Source of the DNA: Streptomyces laurentii
GTDB taxonomy: Bacteria > Actinomycetota > Actinomycetes > Streptomycetales > Streptomycetaceae
DNA length: 64,000 bases
Direction: 5' to 3'
Assembly: GCA_002355495.1 (NCBI GenBank)
Contig: AP017424.1
Span: 124,001-188,000 of the forward strand
Numbering within the stretch: position 1 is the stretch's first letter; every line of letters begins with the position of its first letter. The notes below the pieces were generated by a model. That model made no database searches and was not told the origin of the DNA. It saw only the letters and a program-made list of their open reading frames with translations. Position numbers and translations under genes: made by a program. Of the stretch, positions 8,730-16,607 are shown one piece after another.

Positions 8730-9332
8730 ATGGCGCGCAGGAATCCGGAGCGCCGGGCGGCGCTCGTCGACGCGGCGATCGAGGTGCTCGCCCGGGAGGG
8801 CGCGCGCGGCCTCACCTTCCGCGCCGTGGACACCGAGGCGGCCGTACCGCCCGGAACCGCCTCGAACTACTTCGCCAACCGCGACGACCTGCTCACCCAG
8901 GCGGGCGGGCGCGTCTACGAACGGCTGCAGCCGGACGAGGAGACCATCGCGCGGCAGCGGGCGGCGACCCCGGACCGGGAGACGTACACGGAGCTGATGC
9001 GCGAACTCGTCGACCGGGTCAGCGCTTTCCGTACCGGCTATCTGGCCCTGCTCGAACTGCGCCTGGAGGCCACCCGGCGCCCCGCGCTGCGCGCGGTCCT
9101 GACCGAGCGGGTCCGCGCGGACGTCGACGCCAACGTCGCGTACCACGAGGGCTCCGGGCTGCCCGGCGACGCGACCGCCGTCAAACTGCTGATCCTCGCC
9201 TTCAACTGGCTGATCGTCGAGCAGCTCACGCTGCCGGAGGTCTTCACGGAGGAGGAGCGGGACGCCCTGATCGCGGCGGCGGTGGACCGGATCGTCGGCG
9301 GCAGCCCCGTGCCCGATCCCGACCCGGCCTGA
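8730..9332 (+). CDS. TetR/AcrR family transcriptional regulator
   Basis: A 200-residue regulator. The N-terminal helix-turn-helix (about residues 8-52: RRAALVDAAIEVLAREGARG, then AAVPPGTASNYFANRDDLL) is typical of TetR proteins, and the C-terminal ligand domain is all-helical. Two in-frame ATGs exist. The second (8730) is preferred because GGGAG lies 8 bases upstream, whereas it is only 2 bases from the first (8724). The palindrome at 8670-8691 is a candidate operator. Neighbours are the divergent chitinase and a convergent phosphoribosyltransferase-hydrolase gene, so the target is not obvious. Confidence 0.88.
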   Translation: MARRNPERRAALVDAAIEVLAREGARGLTFRAVDTEAAVPPGTASNYFANRDDLLTQAGGRVYERLQPDEETIARQRAATPDRETYTELMRELVDRVSAFRTGYLALLELRLEATRRPALRAVLTERVRADVDANVAYHEGSGLPGDATAVKLLILAFNWLIVEQLTLPEVFTEEERDALIAAAVDRIVGGSPVPDPDPA

Positions 9333-9392
9333 CCCCGGCCCGCGCCCGCGCCCGCGCCCGGATGAGGGTTCGCCGGCTCCCGGCCGGGACGG

Positions 9393-9436
9393 TCACAACC
9401 GGGCTGGTTCACAGCCGGGCTGTTCACAACCGGGCC
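9393..9436. repeat. Three-copy short tandem repeat
   Basis: TCACAACCGGGCTG occurs at 9393-9406, with near copies at 9409-9422 and about 9424-9437, a 15-16 bp period. The last copy overlaps the 3' end of the minus-strand hydrolase fusion gene, so the repeat has contributed its stop codon region. Confidence 0.7.
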
Positions 9437-10707
9437 GCGAACCAGTCGGCCGCCAGCTCGCCCACCCTCTCCAGGGTGCCGGGCTCCTCGAAGAGGTGTC
9501 CGGCGCCCGGCACGGTGACCAGCCGGTGCTCGCAGCGCAGCATCGCCTCGGCCCGCCGGTTGAGGTCGAGGACCTGCGGGTCGGCGCCGCCGACGATGAG
9601 CAGGGTCGGGGCGGCGACCTCGGGCAGCCGCTCCCCGGCGAGGTCGGGCCGGCCGCCCCGGGAGACCACCGCGGCCACCCGGTCCCCGGACTCGGCGGCC
9701 GCCCACAGCGCGGCGGCGGCGCCCGTACTGGCCCCGAAGTAGCCGGTGTTCAGCCCGTCGGTGCCGGGCCGGCCGGCGAGCCAGTCGGTCGCCCGGCGCA
9801 ACCGCAGGGCGAGCAGCGGGGTGTCGAAGACGTTGTTCCGGTCGGCGGCCTCGTCCTCGGTCAGCAGGTCGAACAGGAGCGTGCCGAGTCCGGCCCGGTT
9901 GAGGGTGGCGGCGACGGCCCGGTTGCGCGGGCTGTGCCGGCTGCTGCCGCTGCCGTGCGCGAACAGGACGACGCCGGTGGCCCCGGCGGGCACGGTGAGG
10001 TGCCCGCCGACCTCGGGTTCGCCGGCGCCGCCGGCGCCGAGCGGGATCCGTACCTCGGTGTCCGTGTCCGGGACCCCGCGGCGCGGCCGCAACGCCGCGA
10101 CGACCTCCTCGTCCGTGGTCTGTCCGAAGTCGCGGTAGAACTGGCCGATGGCGTAGAAGAGTTCCGGTTCGTGGACGCAGTACGTGTCGTCCGCCACGCC
10201 GGAGACCCGGGCGGTCCAGCCGGCCGGCGCGACGGGTACGGCCAGCACGATCCGGTCCGCGCCCCGGGCCCGTACCACCTGGCAGGCGGCGAGCGCGGTC
10301 GCGCCGGTGGCGAAGCCGTCGTCGACGACGACCGCGGTACGGCCGGTCAGGTCGGCGGGGGCCTGGTCGCCGCGGTAGCGGCGGGCCCGCTCGGCGAGGA
10401 CGGTCCGCTCGCGGTCCTCGACGAGGGCGAGGTCGCGTGCGGTGATGCCGGCCTGGGCGATCACCTGGTCGTTGAGGACACGCACTCCGTTCTCGCCGAT
10501 CGCGCCCATGGCCAGCTCGGGCTGGTAGGGCACACCCAGTTTCCGGACGAGACAGATGTCGAGAGGCGCGCCGAGCGCGTCGGCGACCTCGGCGGCGACG
10601 GGCACTCCCCCGCGCGGCAGTCCGAGGACCACCGCGTCCGGGGCCCGGAGGCCGGTGAGCCGTGCGGCGAGCTGCCTGCCGGCGTCGATGCGGTCGGTGA
10701 AGTACAT
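9424..10707 (-). CDS. Phosphoribosyltransferase-alpha/beta hydrolase fusion protein
   Basis: A 427-residue two-domain protein. The N-terminal half (about 1-215) is a type I phosphoribosyltransferase with the PRPP loop VVVDDGFATGATALA and an early GLPRGGVPVAAEVA. The C-terminal half (about 220-427) is a dienelactone-hydrolase-like alpha/beta hydrolase with GHGSGSS-like oxyanion region (FAHGSGSSRHS), the nucleophile elbow GASTGAA, a late Asp in VGGADPQVLD and His in GAGHLFEEP. The same fusion is known in actinobacteria, including a mycobacterial dormancy-associated protein, but its reaction is not settled. The upstream gap contains tandem CCGTGG-type repeats. The next gene upstream is the CapA-like protein. 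Confidence 0.88.
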   Translation of the reverse strand: MYFTDRIDAGRQLAARLTGLRAPDAVVLGLPRGGVPVAAEVADALGAPLDICLVRKLGVPYQPELAMGAIGENGVRVLNDQVIAQAGITARDLALVEDRERTVLAERARRYRGDQAPADLTGRTAVVVDDGFATGATALAACQVVRARGADRIVLAVPVAPAGWTARVSGVADDTYCVHEPELFYAIGQFYRDFGQTTDEEVVAALRPRRGVPDTDTEVRIPLGAGGAGEPEVGGHLTVPAGATGVVLFAHGSGSSRHSPRNRAVAATLNRAGLGTLLFDLLTEDEAADRNNVFDTPLLALRLRRATDWLAGRPGTDGLNTGYFGASTGAAAALWAAAESGDRVAAVVSRGGRPDLAGERLPEVAAPTLLIVGGADPQVLDLNRRAEAMLRCEHRLVTVPGAGHLFEEPGTLERVGELAADWFAARL

Positions 10708-10774
10708 GGTCCGCTCGCCTTCCTGTCCGTGGTCGGTGGTCTGTCGTTCGTCCTTCGCCTCCGTGATCTCTCGT

Positions 10775-10821
10775 CCGTGGCCCGTGGTCCGCGGCCCGCG
10801 GCCCGTGGTCCGTGGTCCGCG
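10775..10821. repeat. Low-complexity CCGTGGTCCGCGG-type tandem repeat
   Basis: About seven degenerate copies of a CCGTGG/CCGCGG hexa- to octamer fill the leader of the fusion gene, between it and the CapA gene. It probably arose by slippage. Confidence 0.6.
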
Positions 10822-10843
10822 CGGTCAGCCCGGTTGATGCCGG

Positions 10844-11977
10844 TCAGCCGGCGGGCCGGGCCGTCAGGGCCGGGGGGCCGCCGTCCTCCGCGGGCGCGGG
10901 GGTGATCCGTATCCCGTAGGGGCGGCTGATCCGGCCGAGTGTGTCGTGGAGCCATCGCGTGTCGCGTTCCCCGGCCGGTTCGAGGCGCAGCCGGTGGCTG
11001 CGCAGCGGGACGAGCCGTACCTCCGCCAGGGTGCCGTCCTCGTCGTGCACGGTGACGAAGTAGAGGAGCCGCAGGTCGTCACGGTAGCCCTCCTGTCCGG
11101 TGATGCCCTCGTAGTCGTTGACGAGGTCGCCGCAGCCGTGCAAGACGAGCCGGCCGCGGTACGTCTCCAGGGGCCGCGGGTGGTGCGAGGAGTGGCCGTG
11201 GACGAGGTCGGCGCCGGCGTCGACGAGGGCGTGCCCGAAGGCGACTTCGTCGTGGGCGAGGGCGTACCCCCAGTTGGAGCCCCAGTGGACCGACACGACG
11301 ACGAGATCGCCGGGGCGGCGGTCGGCCCGCAGCCGGGCCAGGAGCCGGGTCGCGGCGCCACCGTGCGGCCCCGCGCCGTAGTGGACTCCGCCGAGCCGGG
11401 CCGTGGCGGCCCAGTCGCGGGGCACTCCGCTGGACGCGAGACCGAGCGCGTGGACGACCAGGCGGCGTCCGCCGGGCAGCGGAACGGTCGCGGGCCGGCG
11501 GGCCGCCCCGGCGTCCGCGCCCGCGCCCGCGGTGCGCAGCCCGGCGGCGCCGAGCGCTGCGAGGGTGTCGTCGAGTCCGCGCCGGCCGTAGTCGAGGACG
11601 TGGTTGTTGGCGAGGCCGACCACGTCGGGGCGTACGGCGGTCAGCGCGGGCAGGTTGGCCGGATCCATGCGGTAGTGGACGGCCTTGCCGGGGAACGGCA
11701 CGGCGTGGCGGGTCACCGAGGTCTCCAGGTTGACCACGCGGGCGGCGGGCCGGGCGGCGTCGATCAGGGCCAGGGCATCGCCCCAGGGGTAGCCGGGGGC
11801 GACCGGCCGGGGCACGGGGCCGGAGACCGCCTCGGCGAGGGCCACGTAGTCGCGGGCGTCGTGCACGTACCGCTCGGTGAGGACGGGGTCGAGGGGGTGG
11901 GGAAGGATCTGGTCGATCCCCCGGCCGAGCATCACGTCTCCGCACAGGAACACCCCGGTCAGACCACCGCTGCCCAT
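10844..11977 (-). CDS. CapA family protein (poly-gamma-glutamate synthesis type)
   Basis: A 377-residue calcineurin-like metallophosphoesterase-fold protein of the CapA/PGA_cap family. It begins with VFLCGDVMLGRGID, the metal-binding motif, and contains ARVVNLETSVT, VVGLANNHVLDYG, VVVSVHWGSNW and VHGHSSHHPRPLE in the family order. Family members act in poly-glutamate or capsule biosynthesis, but stand-alone copies without CapB/CapC, as here, are of unknown role. No signal peptide is visible. The reading frame starts close to a weak ribosome-binding region. The only same-strand neighbour is the phosphoribosyltransferase-hydrolase gene downstream. Confidence 0.88.
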   Translation of the reverse strand: MGSGGLTGVFLCGDVMLGRGIDQILPHPLDPVLTERYVHDARDYVALAEAVSGPVPRPVAPGYPWGDALALIDAARPAARVVNLETSVTRHAVPFPGKAVHYRMDPANLPALTAVRPDVVGLANNHVLDYGRRGLDDTLAALGAAGLRTAGAGADAGAARRPATVPLPGGRRLVVHALGLASSGVPRDWAATARLGGVHYGAGPHGGAATRLLARLRADRRPGDLVVVSVHWGSNWGYALAHDEVAFGHALVDAGADLVHGHSSHHPRPLETYRGRLVLHGCGDLVNDYEGITGQEGYRDDLRLLYFVTVHDEDGTLAEVRLVPLRSHRLRLEPAGERDTRWLHDTLGRISRPYGIRITPAPAEDGGPPALTARPAG

Positions 11978-12108
11978 ACCCTCAGGCTAGTCCGGTGGCC
12001 GAAAAGGTTCTCCCCGGAATCCGCCGGACATCGGCCGCACCCAGGCCGTGGTGATCTCGGCGTCGGGCAGGCCGGTGCGGGGCCGGCGGGGCCACTGGAG
12101 GGAATCCG

Positions 12109-12204
12109 ATGGCGGACACGGCGGTGCCGATCACGCGATTCGACAAACCCGCGGGCCGCTTCGAGTCCACTGTCCTCATCGCCACCGTCGGCGAACGGCG
12201 GTGA
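12109..12204 (+). CDS. Candidate small ORF, 31 residues
   Basis: ATG preceded 6 bases upstream by GGAGGGA, a stronger ribosome-binding site than most genes here. The product begins MADTAVPITRFDKPAGRFES and ends GERR. No family recognised. It may be a genuine small protein or the truncated start of a lost gene. Confidence 0.35.
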   Translation: MADTAVPITRFDKPAGRFESTVLIATVGERR

Positions 12205-12396
12205 CCTGCCGAGACCGCCGTTTCCTCACACCGGGGCCCGCACATGGAGTCATCTCACCTCCCACCCGGACGGCATAACACGCTGCCGGACAGGCCGCGC
12301 CCTCACGCTGGGCCGGGCTCGCGTGCATGCGATTCGCCGGTCTGTGCCCGGTCTGTCACGTTCCGACAAGTGGAACACCGGGCAGTCGTTCACCTT

Positions 12397-12408
12397 TGGT
12401 CCAGACCT
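12397..12408 (+). promoter_or_regulatory. Chitinase-type operator (DasR-like site)
   Basis: TGGTCCAGACCT, identical to the site at 8425-8436, lies 137 bases before the second chitinase gene. It is followed by TATTGACC, which may overlap the -35 region. Confidence 0.7.
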
Positions 12409-12545
12409 ATTGACCGGTCCGGCCACCCCTTCTACGATCCCGTCGATCGCCGCACTGCATCTCTCCCGTTGCATCCGGGGCCGTGCGTCCACGCCCCCCT
12501 CACGCACGCTCACACCCACGGCACGTGGCGAGAATGGAGCACAGC

Positions 12546-14192
12546 ATGTTCCGTCGGAGGATTCGCACTCTGCCCGAGGTGGATGACGGGCATTCGGCCG
12601 CCGTCCGGACTCGGCGCGGCTCGACCGTCCTGACCCGTACGCTCGCCGGGGTGAGCGCCGCCGGCGTCATCGGCGCCTGCGTCACCCTGGTCGGTTCCGC
12701 CCCGGCCGGCGCCGCCGGCACCAACCTGATAGCCAACTCCGGCTTCGAGAGCGGTCTTTCCGGCTGGTCCTGCGCCAATGACTCCGGCGCGGTCGTCAGC
12801 AGCCCGGCACACTCCGGCTCGTCCGCGCTGGAGGCCACACCGTCCGGCCTGGGCAACGCTCAGTGCACCCAGACGGTCAGCGTGCAGCCCAACTCGAAGT
12901 ACACGCTGAGCGCCTTCGTCCAGGGCAGCTACGTCTACCTCGGCGCCAGCGGTACCGGTGCCACCAGCGAGCCGCAGACCTGGACGCCCGACTCCTCGTC
13001 GTACAGCGAGCTCAGCGTCGACTTCACCACCGGTGCGAACACCACATCGGTGACGGTCTACCTGCACGGCTGGTACGGGACGCCCGCGTACTTCGCGGAC
13101 GACGTGTCGCTCACCGGCCCCGGTGGCACGACGCTCCCGCCGACCACGCCGCCACCCACGACTCCACCGCCCACCACACCCCCGCCGACCACGCCACCGC
13201 CCACCACACCTCCGCCCACCGACCCTCCGGGCGACGCCACCTGTGCCACGAAGCCCAAGCCGGCCGGCAAGGTGCTGCAGGGGTACTGGGAGAACTGGGA
13301 CGGCGCCGCGAACGGCGTCCACCCCGGTATGGGCTGGGTTCCCATCACCGACAGCCGGATCGCCCAGCACGGCTACAACGTCGTCAACGCCGCCTTCCCG
13401 GTGATTCTCTCGGACGGAACCGTCCTGTGGGAGAACGGCATGGACGCGGGTGTGAAGGTGTCGACGCCGACGGAGATGTGCGAGGCCAAGGCGAAGGGCG
13501 CCACGATCCTGATGTCCATCGGCGGCGCGGCCGCGGGCATCGACCTGTCGTCGAGCAAAGTCGCCGACCGCTTCGTGGAGACGGTCGTCCCGATCCTCAA
13601 GAAGTACAACTTCGACGGGATCGACATCGACATCGAGACCGGTCTGTCCGGCAGTGGGAACATCAACACCCTGTCCGCCTCCCAGTCCAACCTGATCCGC
13701 ATCATCGACGGCGTGCTCGCCAAGATGCCGGCGGGCTTCGGTCTGACGATGGCGCCCGAGACCGCGTACGTCACCGGCGGCAGCGTCACCTACGGGTCCA
13801 TCTGGGGCTCGTACCTGCCGATCGTGAAGAAGTACGTGGACAACGGCCGGCTGTGGTGGCTCAACATGCAGTACTACAACGGCAGCATGTACGGCTGCTC
13901 GGGCGACTCGTACCAGGCCGGCACTGTGGAGGGCTTCGCCGCTCAGACGACCTGCCTCGACAAAGGCCTGACCATCCAGGGCACCACGATCAAGGTGCCG
14001 TACGACAAGCAGGTGCCCGGCCTGCCGGCGCAGCCCGGCGCGGGCGGCGGCTACATGGCGCCCAGCCAGGTCGGCCAGGCGTGGAACACGTTCAACGGCT
14101 CGCTCAAGGGCCTCATGACGTGGTCCATCAACTGGGACGGCTCGAAGGGCTGGTCCTTCGGCGACAACGTCAAGGCCCTGCAGAACCGTTGA
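12546..14192 (+). CDS. Secreted chitinase: N-terminal CBM - PT linker - GH18
   Basis: A 548-residue exported chitinase. A long Arg-containing signal region runs to about residue 55 (APAGAAG). A carbohydrate-binding jelly-roll of the CBM4/9/16-like type spans about 58-190 (LIANSGFESGLSGWSC). A Pro-Thr linker of PPPTT repeats follows (about 195-232), then the GH18 barrel (about 240-548) with SIGGAAAG and the catalytic FDGIDIDIET. The ATG at 12546 is favoured because GGAG sits 6 bases upstream; an in-frame ATG at 12534 overlaps that site. The linker DNA is itself a tandem repeat. The domain design differs from the chitinase at 5890-8307, but the same operator precedes both, so they are probably co-regulated. 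Confidence 0.93.
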   Translation: MFRRRIRTLPEVDDGHSAAVRTRRGSTVLTRTLAGVSAAGVIGACVTLVGSAPAGAAGTNLIANSGFESGLSGWSCANDSGAVVSSPAHSGSSALEATPSGLGNAQCTQTVSVQPNSKYTLSAFVQGSYVYLGASGTGATSEPQTWTPDSSSYSELSVDFTTGANTTSVTVYLHGWYGTPAYFADDVSLTGPGGTTLPPTTPPPTTPPPTTPPPTTPPPTTPPPTDPPGDATCATKPKPAGKVLQGYWENWDGAANGVHPGMGWVPITDSRIAQHGYNVVNAAFPVILSDGTVLWENGMDAGVKVSTPTEMCEAKAKGATILMSIGGAAAGIDLSSSKVADRFVETVVPILKKYNFDGIDIDIETGLSGSGNINTLSASQSNLIRIIDGVLAKMPAGFGLTMAPETAYVTGGSVTYGSIWGSYLPIVKKYVDNGRLWWLNMQYYNGSMYGCSGDSYQAGTVEGFAAQTTCLDKGLTIQGTTIKVPYDKQVPGLPAQPGAGGGYMAPSQVGQAWNTFNGSLKGLMTWSINWDGSKGWSFGDNVKALQNR

Positions 14193-14243
14193 TCCCGACG
14201 CGTCCGGCCCGCCGGGGCCGGGCGCGTCCACCTGACGCACCCT

Positions 14244-14288
14244 GTCCGGAGTCGTCCGTCGCCGCGAGGCGGCCGGGCGACTCCGGAC
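14244..14288 (+). terminator. Hairpin terminator after chitinase
   Basis: GTCCGGAGTCG (14244-14254) pairs perfectly with CGACTCCGGAC (14278-14288). Confidence 0.6.
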
Positions 14289-14813
14289 GCACGTCCGGGC
14301 CACCGCGGTCGCAGCCCTCCCCGTTACCTAATGGGGGATGAAGCCGGTGGACTGCTACCCGTTACCCGGTCCAGGAGACCTCGAAAAAGATCGCGGCCAC
14401 CGGCTTCACCTCGGTGGCGATCAGCCAGCATCCGGTGAGCCATACACACCCCCGGAGCCCTTGAGCACTCGGTCAAGACTTGGCCCTGGGTGCTGGCCGA
14501 TTGCCACCGAGGGCCCGCGGTAGTGAGGGCGGCGTCAAGGCCAACCCGCTCTGCTGCGCGCTTCTCTCGGCCGGAACCAATCGGATGATCAGGCCGTTGA
14601 CGTTCGTGGTCCGAGCCCTCTGCCGGGTGAACCTCTCACTTCGCCGGGACGCCTTCGAGCTCCTGCACAGACCGAGGCCCCTGCGGTCAGCTGGGGTCAC
14701 GAACGACCAATCGGATGACGGGCCCAGAGCCCTTCCATTGGGGAGTCGCGTGCCTCCGCACTGGCCTTGACCAGCGGATATACACATCGGACAGAAGGAC
14801 GTGAGAGACACGC
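14289..14813. other. Gene remnant and non-coding left end of the IS110 element
   Basis: A short frame from about 14351 to 14465 reads YPVQETSKKIAATGFTSVAI and then stops; it resembles a real protein end of unknown family. From about 14525 on there is no supported gene. ACCAATCGGATGA occurs twice (14576-14588 and 14706-14718, exactly 130 bases apart). In IS110-group elements this upstream non-coding stretch encodes the bridge RNA, so a structured RNA here is plausible but unproven. Confidence 0.4.
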
Positions 14814-16055
14814 ATGAAGGCGTTCTGCGGGATCGACTGGGCCAGCGACCACCACGACGTCGCCCTCGTCGACGGCGACGGCAAGCTCCTCGGACGGGCC
14901 CGGATCGGCGATGACGCAGCCGGCCTGCAACAGCTGCTCGACCTCCTGGCCGAACACGGCGACAACCCCGGTGATCAGATACCAGTGGCGATCGAGACCT
15001 CCCGCGGCCTGCTGGTCGCCTGTCTCAGGTCCACCGGCCGCCCCGTCTACGCCGTCAACCCGATGGCGGCCGCCCGCTATCGCGAGCGCCACACAGTTTC
15101 GCGCAAGAAGTCCGACCACCTCGACGCGATGGTGCTGGCAAACATCTTGCGCACTGACGCAGACGCGCACCGCCAGCTCCCGGCCGACAGCGAGCTCGCC
15201 CAGGCCGTCGCAGTCCTGGCCCGCGCCCAGCAGGATGCCGTCTGGGACCGCACGCGGGCCGGTAACAAGCTCCGCTCTCACCTGCGTGAGTACTTCCCCG
15301 GCTACCTCGCCGCCGTCCAGCCGATCACAGGGGGCCTCAACGCGCCGCTGGCCCGCACTCTGCTGGCCGCTGCACCGACTCCCCGGCAAGCCGCCCGGCT
15401 CAGCCGAATCCAGCTGAAGGCGGTACTCAAGCGTGCCGGCCGCCAGCGCGGCATCGAGGCCGAGGTCGAGCGCCTGCACGCCATGCTGCGTGTTCCGCAG
15501 ATGCGCCAGCTCCCGCTCGTCGAGACCGCGATGGGCCGCCAGGCCCTGGCCCTGCTGGGGAAGTTCGAGGCCGCCTGCGCCGCTGCGGACAGCCTCGCCG
15601 AAGCCTCGGTCGAGCTGTTCGAGCAGCACCCGGACGCGGCGGTCATCACCAGCTTCCCGGGCCTCGGCGCGCTCAGCGGAGCCCGGGTCCTGGCCGAGAT
15701 CGGCGACGAGCGCAGCCGCTTCGCCGATGCCAAGGCGCTCAAGGCCTATGCCGGATCAGCACCCGTCACTCGCGCCTCAGGCAAGAGCCACACGGTGATG
15801 GTCCGCCGGGTCAAGAACCAGCGCCTGGCCGCGGTCGGCTACGTCTGGGCCTTCGCCTCCCTCACCGCCTCACCTGGCGCCAGAGCTCACTACGATCGCC
15901 GACGCAAGACCGGCGACCGCCACACCTCGGCCCAGCGCAACCTCTACAACCGGCTCCTGGGCTGCCTCCACCACTGCCTCGCCAACGGCACGCCCTACAG
16001 CGAGACCACCGCCTTCCCCACGGCACCGAAGCTCGAACTAAGTAGGTGTTTTTGA
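14814..16055 (+). CDS. IS110-family transposase (DEDD), last residues altered by an insertion
   Basis: A 413-residue RuvC-like DEDD transposase. The N-terminal domain has GIDWASDHHDVAL (D7-D9 region), an acidic residue in VAIETSRGLL and the pair KSDHLDA. The C-terminal Transposase_20 domain has TSFPGLGALSGARVLAEIGD and the serine-containing APVTRASGKS. Members recombine DNA under guidance of an element-encoded bridge RNA. The current ending ...LELSRCF comes from an inserted element's terminal repeat. The uninterrupted gene would read ...LELSIAA, the same length. Hence only the last three residues differ, and the protein may still be active. Confidence 0.93.
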   Translation: MKAFCGIDWASDHHDVALVDGDGKLLGRARIGDDAAGLQQLLDLLAEHGDNPGDQIPVAIETSRGLLVACLRSTGRPVYAVNPMAAARYRERHTVSRKKSDHLDAMVLANILRTDADAHRQLPADSELAQAVAVLARAQQDAVWDRTRAGNKLRSHLREYFPGYLAAVQPITGGLNAPLARTLLAAAPTPRQAARLSRIQLKAVLKRAGRQRGIEAEVERLHAMLRVPQMRQLPLVETAMGRQALALLGKFEAACAAADSLAEASVELFEQHPDAAVITSFPGLGALSGARVLAEIGDERSRFADAKALKAYAGSAPVTRASGKSHTVMVRRVKNQRLAAVGYVWAFASLTASPGARAHYDRRRKTGDRHTSAQRNLYNRLLGCLHHCLANGTPYSETTAFPTAPKLELSRCF

Positions 16056-16058
16056 TCC
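16042..16058 (+). repeat. Left terminal inverted repeat
   Basis: GTAGGTGTTTTTGATCC, exact inverse of the right end. It supplies the last codons and the TGA stop of the interrupted IS110 transposase. Confidence 0.85.
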
Positions 16059-16095
16059 CTGGCGGTAAGGTGCGTGCGCCTGGATGATCTGAGTT

Positions 16096-16404
16096 GTGGG
16101 GGCTGGCGGGACGGCTCGGCGGTACTGCCGGGAGTGCGGTGATCCGCTGCCGCAGACGATGGTGGCGGAGGCGGTGTTCTGCTCGGGTCGGTGCAGGTCA
16201 CGGCGGTGGCGGAGGCTTCAGCAGACACGGCAGCGGGTGGCTGCGATGCAGCGGGGAGAGCAAGTTGAGTGCCCGGTCTGCGGGCGGTCGTGGACGGTGG
16301 GAGTGGAGCGGTCGAAGGCGGCGGTGTACTGCTCGGACCGTTGCCGGGTGCGGGCCTGCCGTCAGCGGCGGGCGTCACGGAACGGCGTTACGGACACGCC
16401 GTAG
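16096..16404 (+). CDS. Small protein with two zinc-finger-like cysteine clusters
   Basis: A 102-residue, strongly basic protein. Two similar modules each have CxxC followed by CxxxC: CRECG...FCSGRCRSRRWRR and CPVCG...YCSDRCRVRACRQRR. Each module ends in an Arg-rich helix, which suggests nucleic-acid binding. The GTG start is weakly supported. It is the first gene inside the 3.85-kb element, in line with two further unknown genes. No named family was recognised. A role in regulating or assisting the element is only a guess. Confidence 0.65.
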   Translation: MGAGGTARRYCRECGDPLPQTMVAEAVFCSGRCRSRRWRRLQQTRQRVAAMQRGEQVECPVCGRSWTVGVERSKAAVYCSDRCRVRACRQRRASRNGVTDTP

Positions 16405-16607
16405 CCGAACGCCTCGCGAACACCTTGAACAACCCTTGTTTTACAGGGTAGTTGGGAGCGACTACCGAGCGCTTCGAGCGCCCCTGGTTCACGCCCTGCC
16501 CCGGCGTGTCGCGCGCGCGTCACGGTGGACGGTGACCGGGGCCGGCGCCCCTTTGACCGGTCCCGTCGTGGTGACCGGGCCTGACCCGGGCGAGGACGGT
16601 GGTCATC

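Larger units (their letters stand above)
11978..12545. other. Intergenic region between CapA gene and second chitinase
   Basis: 568 bases with one candidate small ORF (12109-12204) and the chitinase promoter region containing the operator at 12397-12408. Nothing else with a recognisable family was found on either strand. Confidence 0.5.

Noticed and set aside
13132..13230. Short tandem repeats that could resemble a CRISPR-like array
   Set aside because: They encode the PPPTT linker of the chitinase; the period is codon-based, with no spacers.
14473..14811. Open frames on both strands upstream of the IS110 transposase
   Set aside because: Neither has a family match or ribosome-binding site; the region is expected to be the non-coding left end of the element.
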